Shown one piece after another: positions 5,659-12,457 of a stretch of DNA of 16,731 nucleotides (position 1 is its first letter; every line of letters begins with the position of its first letter). The stretch covers positions 1 through 16,731 of the forward strand of contig JACREV010000002.1 in the NCBI GenBank assembly GCA_016218095.1. Reading direction: 5' to 3'. The notes beneath the pieces were generated by a model. The model was not told the origin of the DNA. It did no database searches and saw only the letters and a list, made by a program, of their open reading frames with translations. This DNA comes from Deltaproteobacteria bacterium (GTDB lineage Bacteria; Desulfobacterota; GWC2-55-46). The position numbers and the translations under genes are program-made.

Positions 5659-6597
5659 ATGAAGATAGCCTTCGTCTTTCCCGGCCAGGGCTCACAGTCC
5701 GTCGGCATGGGAAAGAGCTTTCATGATTCTTTTGAGTCCGCTAAAAGCCTCTACGAGGAGGCGAACGCGCTCCTCGGGTATGATCTGAGAAAGCTCTCCT
5801 TCGAAGGCCCGAAGGAGGAGCTGGATAAGACCGAGAACACACAGCCAGCGCTCCTCGTCGCCTCTCTTGCCGGGCTGAAGGCCTTGAAGGAGAAGGTCGA
5901 TATATCCCCCGCCTGTCTCGCCGGGCACAGCCTCGGCGAGTACACGGCGCTTGTCGCGGCAGGCTCAATAGACTTCCGGGACGCCGTGAAGCTCGTGCAC
6001 AAGAGGGGGCTATTCATGCAGGAGAGCGTGCCTGCCGGGACCGGCAAGATGTGCGCGATAATCGGCCTCGACCTTGAAAATGTAAAGACCGTCTGCGAGT
6101 CCGCCTCCATGGACGCGGCACAAGTCGTGCCCGCTAACATCAACAGCCCCGAGCAGATCGTCATATCCGGCCACGCCGCGGCGGTCGACATAGCCGCCTC
6201 TTACGCGAAGGAGAGGGGGGCGAAGATGGTAGTGCCCCTGCAGGTGAGCGCGCCTTCTCACTCGCCTTTGATGGAGAAGGCGGCGGAAAAGCTCGATAGC
6301 GAGCTTGGACACATCGATTTCAGAATACCCAGGGTCCCTGTGCTTACGAACGTAGGCGCTCTGCCTTACAAGGACGCGGGCGAGATAAGGGGGCTCCTTA
6401 AGGCCCAGTTGACGAGCCCGGTCCGCTGGGTAGATATCATACGCCGCATGAGGCACGACGGCATAGATACTATAGTCGAGATAGGCCCCGGTAAGGTGCT
6501 TACGGGCCTTGTAAAGAGGATAGATAAAGAGATAAAGACATACAATTTGAGCGAGGCGGGCGACATAGACAAGCTCGCCTCCGATATGAACCGTTGA
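5659..6597 (+). CDS. fabD: Malonyl-CoA:ACP transacylase (FabD)
   Basis: A 312-aa cytosolic enzyme that moves the malonyl group from CoA to ACP to supply FabH and FabF. The N-terminal FPGQGSQ, the nucleophile S91 in GHSLGEY, R116, and catalytic H201 in APSHSPLM are all in place. The length is typical. AAGGA lies 9 nt before the ATG. The preceding gap holds the palindromic repeat and a further small hairpin (CCCCGT/ACGGGG, 5597-5618), so transcription from fabH must cross several hairpins. The stop TGA runs into the ribosome site of fabG. Confidence 0.97.
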   Translation: MKIAFVFPGQGSQSVGMGKSFHDSFESAKSLYEEANALLGYDLRKLSFEGPKEELDKTENTQPALLVASLAGLKALKEKVDISPACLAGHSLGEYTALVAAGSIDFRDAVKLVHKRGLFMQESVPAGTGKMCAIIGLDLENVKTVCESASMDAAQVVPANINSPEQIVISGHAAAVDIAASYAKERGAKMVVPLQVSAPSHSPLMEKAAEKLDSELGHIDFRIPRVPVLTNVGALPYKDAGEIRGLLKAQLTSPVRWVDIIRRMRHDGIDTIVEIGPGKVLTGLVKRIDKEIKTYNLSEAGDIDKLASDMNR

Positions 6598-6607
6598 GGA
6601 GGGAGAG

Positions 6608-7348
6608 ATGAACGTATCCGGAAGGGTTGCGATAGTCACTGGCGGCGGGCAGGGCATAGGAAAGGCGATAGCCGAAAAGCTCGCCTCCTACGGGGCCGAC
6701 GTCGTGGTAGTCGACGTTAATCTGGAGAAGGCTACGGAGGTCTCCGAGGGGATAAAGAAGATGGGCAGGCGCTCGATGGCCTTGAAGGTCGACGTGGTGA
6801 GCGCGGAAGCAACCGAGGAGATGGCCGAGAAGGTCTTTAAAGAGATGGAGGCGATCCACATACTCGTCAACAACGCAGGTATTACAAGGGACGGGCTCAT
6901 CCTCCGGATGAAGGAAGAGGACTGGGACGCTGTCATAAACGTAAACCTCAAAGGCGCGTTCAACTGCACCAAGGCCGTCTTGAAGTACATGACCAAGATG
7001 CGCTGGGGGAGGATCGTGAACATCGCCTCTGTCGTCGGCGTAATGGGCAACGCCGGGCAGGCGAACTACGCGGCCTCGAAGGCCGGTCTCATCGGGTTCA
7101 CGAAGTCTGTGGCCAGGGAATTCGCGGCAAGGAACATCACCTGCAACGCGGTCGCCCCCGGCTTCATAGAGACTGCGATGACGGACGTATTATCCGAGCA
7201 GGTAAAGGCCGACCTCATATCGAAGATACCGTTGGGGAGGCTCGGCGGGGCGGGCGACGTGGCCACAGGCGTCCTGTTTCTGGCCTCCAACGCCTCAAAC
7301 TACATAACCGGCCAGGTCCTGAACATCAACGGCGGCATGGCGATGTAA
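6608..7348 (+). CDS. fabG: 3-oxoacyl-ACP reductase (FabG)
   Basis: A 246-aa short-chain dehydrogenase that uses NADPH to reduce 3-oxoacyl-ACP in the elongation cycle. The cofactor loop TGGGQGIG (11-18) and NNAG (88-91) are present, as is the catalytic set N113, S141, Y154 and K158 (YAASK). A strong GAGGAGG ribosome site starts within the fabD stop, 10 nt before this ATG. A GC-rich hairpin (CGGGCC/GGCCCG, 7350-7364) follows the stop but has no T-tract, so it is not called a terminator. Confidence 0.97.
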   Translation: MNVSGRVAIVTGGGQGIGKAIAEKLASYGADVVVVDVNLEKATEVSEGIKKMGRRSMALKVDVVSAEATEEMAEKVFKEMEAIHILVNNAGITRDGLILRMKEEDWDAVINVNLKGAFNCTKAVLKYMTKMRWGRIVNIASVVGVMGNAGQANYAASKAGLIGFTKSVAREFAARNITCNAVAPGFIETAMTDVLSEQVKADLISKIPLGRLGGAGDVATGVLFLASNASNYITGQVLNINGGMAM

Positions 7349-7446
7349 ACGGGCCTGGGGCCCGGGATCGTCCGGCGTTTGAAATGGGCCACAAAAATGA
7401 ATCTTTTCAAGGGCGTTTGATATAAAGCCGGGTTTGCCATAAAAAA

Positions 7447-7476
7447 TTGACAACCGCCCTCGATAGGTGTTATACA
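7447..7476 (+). promoter_or_regulatory. Strong sigma70-type promoter of acpP
   Basis: A perfect TTGACA (7447-7452) and TATACA (7471-7476) with an 18-nt spacer and an extended -10 (TGT before TATACA). It resembles the yceD promoter in the first eight bases, spacer length and TATAC core. The acpP start codon is about 50 nt downstream. It gives acpP transcription independent of the upstream fab genes. Confidence 0.8.
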
Positions 7477-7527
7477 AAAAGGTAAACTCTCGCAGGAATA
7501 ATCAATTATCATTCAGGAGGTAACGCA

Positions 7528-7767
7528 ATGTCTTCAGTTGAAAATAAGGTTAAGAAGATCATCATCGATCAGCTCGATGTGACCGAGGAGGAAGTAACCT
7601 CTCAGGCCTCTTTCGTCGACGACCTGGGCGCTGATTCGCTCGATACGGTCGAGATGGTCATGGCATTCGAGGAGGAGTTCTCGATAGAGATACCGGATGA
7701 GGACGCCGAGAAGATAAAGACCGTGCACGACGCGGTCGAGTACATCCAGAAGAAGGCCGCCAAGTAA
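7528..7767 (+). CDS. acpP: Acyl carrier protein
   Basis: A 79-aa acidic protein that carries the growing acyl chain on 4'-phosphopantetheine. The attachment serine is S37 in GADSLDTVE, the family signature. Length and charge are standard. AGGAGGT, a perfect ribosome site, lies 7 nt before the ATG and fits very high expression. With its own promoter and a strong terminator it forms a separate unit inside the fab cluster, which matches the need for much more ACP than enzyme. Confidence 0.98.
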   Translation: MSSVENKVKKIIIDQLDVTEEEVTSQASFVDDLGADSLDTVEMVMAFEEEFSIEIPDEDAEKIKTVHDAVEYIQKKAAK

Positions 7768-7866
7768 GGCTGTTCTTGTTCCGGACCCGTTGTTTTCAGC
7801 CTTGTCGATTGTCCGGGACGGGGGATGGCCCGGGCGACCCGCTTAAACCCCGCAATATCCGTATGG

Positions 7867-7908
7867 AAAACCGTAAAGACCCTGAGGCAAGGGTCTTTAC
7901 GGTTTTTT
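7867..7908 (+). terminator. Strong intrinsic terminator between acpP and fabF
   Basis: A stem of 12 GC-mixed pairs (CCGTAAAGACCC / GGGTCTTTACGG), extended by A-T pairs to about 16 bp, an 8-nt loop (7883-7890), and six T (7903-7908). fabF starts only 31 nt after the T-tract with no promoter visible between, so fabF depends on readthrough or on an unseen promoter. Confidence 0.9.
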
Positions 7909-7939
7909 AAGGACTTTAAACCAGAGAAGACGGTAGAAG

Positions 7940-9184
7940 ATGAAAAGAAGGGTAGCCGTAACAGGCGTAGGCATAGTAAGCCCGCTCGGGACCGGGATAA
8001 AGAAGTCCTGGGAGGCCGCGAAGGAAGGCCGCGGAGGGATCCGGGAGATAACCCGGTTCGACGCGAAGGACTTCCCCGTGCGCATAGCCGGAGAGGTCCC
8101 GGACTTCGAGCCCACGGACCATATCGAGAAGAAAGAGGTCAAGAAGATGGACCTCTTCATCCAGTACGCGGTCTCGGCCGCGATGATGGCCTTCAACGAC
8201 TCCGGCTACAAGGTGACGGAAGAGAACGCTGAAAAGACCGGCGTCTACATCGGAGCCGGCATCGGCGGCCTCCCGGCTATCGAATACTGGTATAATGTAC
8301 TTAAGGAGAAGGGGCCTGACAGGGTCACGCCGTTCTTCATACCGATGGTGATAATAAACCTCGCCTCGGGGCAGGTCTCTATAAAGACAGGGGCCAAGGG
8401 GCCGAACAGCTGCGCGGTCACGGCCTGCGCAACGGGGACGCATTCCATCGGCGACGCCATGAGACTCATACAGAACGGGGACGCGGACTGCATGATAGCC
8501 GGAGGGACCGAATCCACCGTTACTCCCTTGTGCGTCGCGGGTTTTAACGCCATGAAGGCGCTGTCCACCCGTAACGACTCTCCTGCTACCGCTTCCCGTC
8601 CGTTCGACAAGGACAGGGACGGCTTCGTCGTCGGCGAGGGCTCAGGGATAGTCGTCCTCGAGGAGATGGACTCCGCGATCAAGCGGGGCGCCAGGATATA
8701 CGCGGAGGTATGCGGTTACGGGATGAACTCGGACGCCCACCACATGACGACACCGGCCCCGGAGGGCGAAGGCGCGGCGCGCTGCATGAGCCTCGCAATA
8801 AAGAACGCGGGGCTTAACCCCGAGGAGATCGGGTACATAAACGCGCACGGGACGTCCACCTATTATAACGACCTCTACGAGACGATGGCCATAAAGAAGG
8901 TCTTCGGAGAGCACGCGAAAAAACTCGCCGTGAGCTCCACCAAGGGCATGACGGGCCACCTCCTCGGCGCGGCCGGAGGGATAGAGGCGGTCTTTACCGC
9001 CATGTCGCTCTACGATGGGGTGTTGCCTCCGACGATAAACTACACGACACCGGACCCCGAATGCGACCTCGACTATGTGCCGAATACCGCGAGGGAGTTG
9101 AAGGTAAAGGCGGCTCTCTCCAACTCATTCGGTTTCGGCGGCACGAACGCGGTCCTCGCCTTCAAGAGGTTCGAGGGGCGATAA
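7940..9184 (+). CDS. fabF: 3-oxoacyl-ACP synthase II (FabF)
   Basis: A 414-aa elongating condensing enzyme. Catalytic residues are C163 in TACATG, H303 in INAHGTST and H340 in MTGHLLGAAGG. The C-terminal SNSFGFGGTNA is typical. After HGTST the sequence is YYNDLYET, where PLNDxxET is more usual; the change is outside the triad. The ATG beginning MKRRVAVTGVG is the family start, although its ribosome site is weak. A terminator lies just upstream. rpiB begins 8 nt after the stop. Confidence 0.97.
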   Translation: MKRRVAVTGVGIVSPLGTGIKKSWEAAKEGRGGIREITRFDAKDFPVRIAGEVPDFEPTDHIEKKEVKKMDLFIQYAVSAAMMAFNDSGYKVTEENAEKTGVYIGAGIGGLPAIEYWYNVLKEKGPDRVTPFFIPMVIINLASGQVSIKTGAKGPNSCAVTACATGTHSIGDAMRLIQNGDADCMIAGGTESTVTPLCVAGFNAMKALSTRNDSPATASRPFDKDRDGFVVGEGSGIVVLEEMDSAIKRGARIYAEVCGYGMNSDAHHMTTPAPEGEGAARCMSLAIKNAGLNPEEIGYINAHGTSTYYNDLYETMAIKKVFGEHAKKLAVSSTKGMTGHLLGAAGGIEAVFTAMSLYDGVLPPTINYTTPDPECDLDYVPNTARELKVKAALSNSFGFGGTNAVLAFKRFEGR

Positions 9185-9192
9185 GGACGATA

Positions 9193-9642
9193 ATGGAAAA
9201 GATAGTCATAGCGAGCGACCACGCCGGGCGCGAGCTTAAAGAAGATATAAAGGATTTCCTGAAATCCACCGGTGTCGAGTTCATCGACCTCGGCGTCGAC
9301 AACGACGACTCGGTCGACTACCCGGACTACGGCATTCCGGTAGCCGAGAAGGTCTCGAGGGGCGAGGTCCCTAAAGGCATACTCGTATGCGGGACCGGGA
9401 TAGGGATGTCGATACTCGCGAACAAGTTCGCGAACGTCCGCGCCGCGCTCGTAAGCGACGTCTTCACGGCGCGGATGGCGAAGGAGCACAACGACGCGAA
9501 CATCCTCGTCATAGGCGGGCGCATCGTTGGCAAGGGGCTCGCCAGAGAGATGGTAAAGGAGTGGCTGGAGGCCCGGTTCGAGGGCGGCAGGCACCAGAGA
9601 AGGCTTGACAAGATAACGGAAGTAGAGAAGAAAAGGGGTTAA
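9193..9642 (+). CDS. rpiB: Ribose 5-phosphate isomerase B (RpiB)
   Basis: A 149-aa cytosolic enzyme that interconverts ribose 5-phosphate and ribulose 5-phosphate. Family features are SDHAG (8-12), VDYPDYG (41-47), the C66-GTGIG anion-binding loop with the catalytic cysteine, H99-N100-D101, and GGR (108-110). The start was set at the ATG before EKIVIASDHAG: AAGGA lies 5 nt upstream, just after the fabF stop. A longer frame reaches back into fabF but adds unrelated sequence. The C-terminal tail is charged. glyA follows by 18 nt. Confidence 0.96.
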   Translation: MEKIVIASDHAGRELKEDIKDFLKSTGVEFIDLGVDNDDSVDYPDYGIPVAEKVSRGEVPKGILVCGTGIGMSILANKFANVRAALVSDVFTARMAKEHNDANILVIGGRIVGKGLAREMVKEWLEARFEGGRHQRRLDKITEVEKKRG

Positions 9643-9660
9643 TAAACGGAGGCCGTACAG

Positions 9661-10917
9661 ATGTCAGAGTTGAAGAACTTCGATCCGGAAATATACGAGT
9701 CCATAAGGCTCGAGGCCGAGAGGCAGGAATACAAGCTCGAGCTGATCGCCTCCGAGAACCTCGTCAGCGAAGCGGTCCTTGAGGCTTCGGGCTCCGTCAT
9801 GACGAACAAATACGCCGAGGGGTATCCCGGAAAGCGCTACTACGGCGGGTGCGAGTTCGTCGACATAGCCGAGAGGCTCGCGATAGAGCGCGCCAAGAAG
9901 CTCTTCGGCGCCGACCACGTGAACGTCCAGCCGCACTCCGGCTCTCAGGCGAACATGGCCGTGTACATGGCGGCCGTAAAGCCCGGAGAGACGGTCCTCG
10001 GCATGAACCTCTCGCACGGCGGCCACTTAACGCACGGTAGTCCCGTGAATTTTTCAGGCATCCTCTACAACATCGTCTCTTACGGCGTCCGTAAGGACGA
10101 CCAGCGCATAGACATGGACAACGTCCGTGAGCTTGCGAAGACACACAGGCCGAAAATGATAGTAGTCGGCGCGAGCGCCTACCCGAGGATAATAGATTTT
10201 AAGGCCTTCAGGGAGATAGCCGACGAGGTCGGCGCCGTCGTCATGGTCGATATCGCCCACATAGCCGGGCTCGTGGTCGCCGGTCTCCACCCGTCGCCCG
10301 TTCCTCACGCCGAGTTCGTGACGACCACGACGCACAAGACCTTAAGAGGCCCCCGTAGCGGCATGATCATGTGCAGGGAAGCGTATGCGAAACAGATAGA
10401 CAAGCTCATCTTCCCCGGCATACAGGGCGGCCCGCTAATGCACATAATAGCGGCAAAGGCCGTCGCCTTCAAGGAGGCCCTGGAGCCGTCCTTTACCGAA
10501 TATCAGAAACAGGTGCTTAAGAACGCGAAGGTCTTGTCCGAAGAGCTCATGGCAAAGGGATACGACCTCGTCTCCGGCGGCACGGACAACCACCTGATGC
10601 TCGTGGACCTTACGAAACAGGATATCACCGGCAAGGAAGCGGAAGAGGCGCTCGTAAGAGCCGGTATCACCGTAAACAAGAACACCGTCCCGTTCGAGAC
10701 CCGTAGCCCCTTTGTCACAAGCGGCATCCGCATAGGCGTCCCGGCCGTGACGACCAAGGGCATGAAAGAGGGCGAGATGAAGGCAATAGCCGGACTCATC
10801 GACAGGGCGATAAAGGCGAGGGCGGACGAATCGAAGCTTACGGAGATAAAGGCAGAGGTAAAAGAGCTCTGCGCGCGTTTCCCGTTCTATACGAAGCTCA
10901 TAAACGCGCCCGCCTGA
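9661..10917 (+). CDS. glyA: Serine hydroxymethyltransferase
   Basis: A 418-aa PLP enzyme that converts serine and tetrahydrofolate to glycine and methylene-tetrahydrofolate. The PLP lysine is K226 in TTTTHKTLRGPRSG. SENLVS (31-36), YAEGYPGKRYYGG (51-63), the D197/H200 pair in VDIAHIAG and other family blocks are intact. GGAGG lies 8 nt before the ATG. It ends the long operon, with a strong terminator 23 nt after the stop. Confidence 0.98.
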   Translation: MSELKNFDPEIYESIRLEAERQEYKLELIASENLVSEAVLEASGSVMTNKYAEGYPGKRYYGGCEFVDIAERLAIERAKKLFGADHVNVQPHSGSQANMAVYMAAVKPGETVLGMNLSHGGHLTHGSPVNFSGILYNIVSYGVRKDDQRIDMDNVRELAKTHRPKMIVVGASAYPRIIDFKAFREIADEVGAVVMVDIAHIAGLVVAGLHPSPVPHAEFVTTTTHKTLRGPRSGMIMCREAYAKQIDKLIFPGIQGGPLMHIIAAKAVAFKEALEPSFTEYQKQVLKNAKVLSEELMAKGYDLVSGGTDNHLMLVDLTKQDITGKEAEEALVRAGITVNKNTVPFETRSPFVTSGIRIGVPAVTTKGMKEGEMKAIAGLIDRAIKARADESKLTEIKAEVKELCARFPFYTKLINAPA

Positions 10918-10940
10918 CCGATAAGATATTTTTATTTGTG

Positions 10941-10974
10941 ACGCGCCCGCCTTTCGGCGGGCGCGTTTTTTTTT
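10941..10974 (+). terminator. Strong intrinsic terminator after glyA
   Basis: An 11-bp GC-rich stem ACGCGCCCGCC / GGCGGGCGCGT (10941-10951 and 10956-10966) with a TTTC loop and nine consecutive T (10966-10974). It ends the fatty acid-rpiB-glyA unit. Confidence 0.95.
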
Positions 10975-11016
10975 GAGGCTCAGTGCCCCTCACCCCTCCC
11001 AGCCTCCACTTGGTAG

Positions 11017-11150
11017 GGAGACCTTTGCACAAGACACTGGATCCCCGCTTTCGCGGGGATGACAAAATGGAATATTTTTGCATGTCATTCCCGAGGTTTT
11101 TATCGGGAATCCAGTTCTAAAAAACTGACACTGGTTATGCAAAGGTCTCC
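11017..11150 (+). repeat. 134-bp MITE-like element with 13-bp perfect inverted ends
   Basis: The ends are GGAGACCTTTGCA (11017-11029) and its exact reverse complement (11138-11150). Inside are two smaller palindromes: ATCCCCGC-tttc-GCGGGGAT (11041-11060) and ATTCCCGA/TCGGGAAT (11087-11110). Each palindrome has GGAT(T)C-type and TGTCAT/ATGACA flanks, a common dispersed-repeat style. It is too short to code for a transposase. Short ORFs here are by-products of the repeat. Confidence 0.75.
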
Positions 11151-11219
11151 TTGTTAAGGGGAGGAGAGCCGTTCCCATCCTTATGCCGGGTTAAGGGGAG
11201 ATTAGTATCGGATTTATAA

Positions 11220-11252
11220 TTCCCCTCTATCCCCCTTTAGAAAGGGGGGAAG
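11220..11252 (+). repeat. CCCCCTTT/AAAGGGGG palindrome
   Basis: CCCCCTTT-ag-AAAGGGGG centres near 11239-11240, preceded by a second pyrimidine block (TCCCCTCTAT). It looks like a REP-type unit next to the 134-bp element. The rest of the 481-nt gap between glyA and the next gene (10975-11016, 11151-11219, 11253-11398) contains pyrimidine- and purine-rich fragments that may be eroded copies (for example 10986-11007 and 11153-11167), but no gene or clear promoter was seen. Confidence 0.55.
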
Positions 11253-11398
11253 TCTTATCATGACTCGCTCGGCGCAATTTTCATGTTATTCGGGAATTAA
11301 GAGACAGAGAACAATTCAAGTCTTTAAGAAGTGAACTTTGCCCGTCCGGCGAGGACCTCCCGCTTGAGATTCCCCCTGAAATCTGTTACCTTCTTCCG

Positions 11399-11638
11399 AT
11401 GGAATTCCTTATGGCCTTCGGTTCCACGCACAAGGCGCTAAAGGCCGAGGAGGTCTTGAGGGATGCATCCGTCGCGTTCAGGCTTCTCCCTGCGCCCAAG
11501 GCCCTCGAGCCGTACTGCGACCTCGTGATATCGGTAATGGAAAAAGACCTCGGGGCCGCGAAAGAGGCCCTCGCCGGAGGAGGGGTCAATCCAAAAAGCA
11601 CATACAGGAAGGAAGGAGAGGGGTATGTTAAGGTGTGA
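11399..11638 (+). CDS. DUF3343 family protein (putative Se/S carrier-like)
   Basis: A 79-aa protein matching the DUF3343 pattern: a beta-strand, then STHKALKAEEVL (9-20), then RLLPAPKALEPYC with a single cysteine at C40. Family members often have CG here; this one has CD. DUF3343 domains are described as putative Se/S carrier-like and are found near selenium or sulfur-transfer genes; the actual function is unproven. No good ribosome site precedes the ATG at 11399, and a second ATG four codons later is an alternative. The 3' end overlaps the next gene by 14 nt. It is the first gene of a compact four-gene set. Confidence 0.75.
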   Translation: MEFLMAFGSTHKALKAEEVLRDASVAFRLLPAPKALEPYCDLVISVMEKDLGAAKEALAGGGVNPKSTYRKEGEGYVKV

Positions 11639-11804
11639 TTTCTGCGGGGTCGAGACCGACTTCGTCGTGAGGGTAGCCATCGACAAGGACTACGACAGGC
11701 TCACAGTCCGCCACGAGAAGAGGTACGCGTGCCTCGCTTGCTCCGAGAAAAAGGAGAAGGAGCGCCAGGAGAGGATGAAGGCCGCCGCTCAAAAGACCAG
11801 GTGA
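11625..11804 (+). CDS. Small four-cysteine (CxxC...CxxC) protein, function unknown
   Basis: A 59-aa protein starting MLRCDFCGVE. Two CxxC pairs (C4/C7 and C36/C39) bracket about 28 residues, the layout of a small zinc ribbon. The C-terminal 20 residues are strongly charged (EKKEKERQERMK) and probably form a helix. A good AGGAG lies about 8 nt before the ATG, inside the end of the DUF3343 gene, which it overlaps by 14 nt. Its TGA overlaps the GTG start of the next gene (GTGA). Codon use matches the neighbours. I recognise no family, but coding is well supported by the overlap geometry and the ribosome site. Confidence 0.75.
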   Translation: MLRCDFCGVETDFVVRVAIDKDYDRLTVRHEKRYACLACSEKKEKERQERMKAAAQKTR

Positions 11805-12454
11805 GGGGCCGCTCGCTCGTTGTCATGATGAGGGCGCCTGAGGCGGGTAGCGTTAAGACCCGGCTCGTGCCGCCGCTCACCTGCTTTGAAGCCTCCGCCC
11901 TCTATGAGGCCTTTCTCGCCGATATCTTCGAGAAGCTCAAACGGCTCCGGGGGGCCGATCTGTTCGCCGCATATACGCCTTCGAGGTCGCGCCAGAGTGT
12001 GGCGTCCTTCGTGCCGCCGGGCGTGGAGTGCTTCCCACAGGCAGGCTCGAACCTGGGGATGCGGATGCAGAACGCCTTTGAGAGCCTTTTCGGCCTGGGA
12101 TACAAAAGCGTTATAATGATAGGCTCGGACAGCCCGGATATGCCGCTTGCCCGCGTAAAAGAGGCCTTTGCCGCGCTCGACGGCAAGTGTGACGCCGTCT
12201 TCGGCCCTGCGCTCGACGGCGGCTACTACCTCGTAGGGATGAAGAAACCGACTCGCCTTCCGTTCGACAACATCCCTTGGTCCACGGCTACGGTCCTATC
12301 CGAGACGCTCAAAAGGATAAAGGGCTCGCTCTCCTTCAAGCTCCTTAAACCCTGGCACGACATAGATACCTTTGACGACATCCGCCTCCTCAGAAAACGA
12401 TCTGCCCCGAGGACCTTTGAGTTCGCGTTGAAGGCGGGTTTCCTAAAGGGATAG
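11801..12454 (+). CDS. TIGR04282/DUF2064 family transferase (GT-A-like)
   Basis: A 217-aa protein of the family named rSAM/selenodomain-associated transferase 1, with a nucleotide-sugar-transferase-like fold. The signatures are APEAGSVKTRL (12-22), NLGMRM (84-89), GSDSPDMP (108-115, with a DxxxP-type metal/nucleotide motif) and DGGYYLVGM (139-147). The substrate is not known. The start is the GTG at 11801, which gives the normal N-terminus (SLVVMMRAPEAG) and overlaps the previous stop as GTGA; the frame is open further upstream, but those residues do not belong to the family. The next gene begins 3 nt after the stop. Confidence 0.85.
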   Translation: MRGRSLVVMMRAPEAGSVKTRLVPPLTCFEASALYEAFLADIFEKLKRLRGADLFAAYTPSRSRQSVASFVPPGVECFPQAGSNLGMRMQNAFESLFGLGYKSVIMIGSDSPDMPLARVKEAFAALDGKCDAVFGPALDGGYYLVGMKKPTRLPFDNIPWSTATVLSETLKRIKGSLSFKLLKPWHDIDTFDDIRLLRKRSAPRTFEFALKAGFLKG

Positions 12455-12457
12455 CGA

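Noticed and set aside
7350..7364. GC-rich hairpin after fabG as a terminator
   Set aside because: A 6-bp stem with a 3-nt loop and no T-tract; at most a pause site.
9061..9192. Longer rpiB reaching into fabF
   Set aside because: The first 44 residues are the fabF 3' end read in another frame; the ATG at 9193 has a ribosome site and the family N-terminus.
10898..11178. Minus-strand ORFs of about 60 aa downstream of glyA
   Set aside because: They translate the terminator and the palindromic repeats (SSPRKRGSS / CHPRESGDP-type peptides), a known artefact of dispersed repeats.
11729..11800. Upstream ATG start for the DUF2064 transferase
   Set aside because: The added 24 residues overlap the 59-aa CxxC gene in another frame and do not resemble the family; GTG at 11801 fits better.
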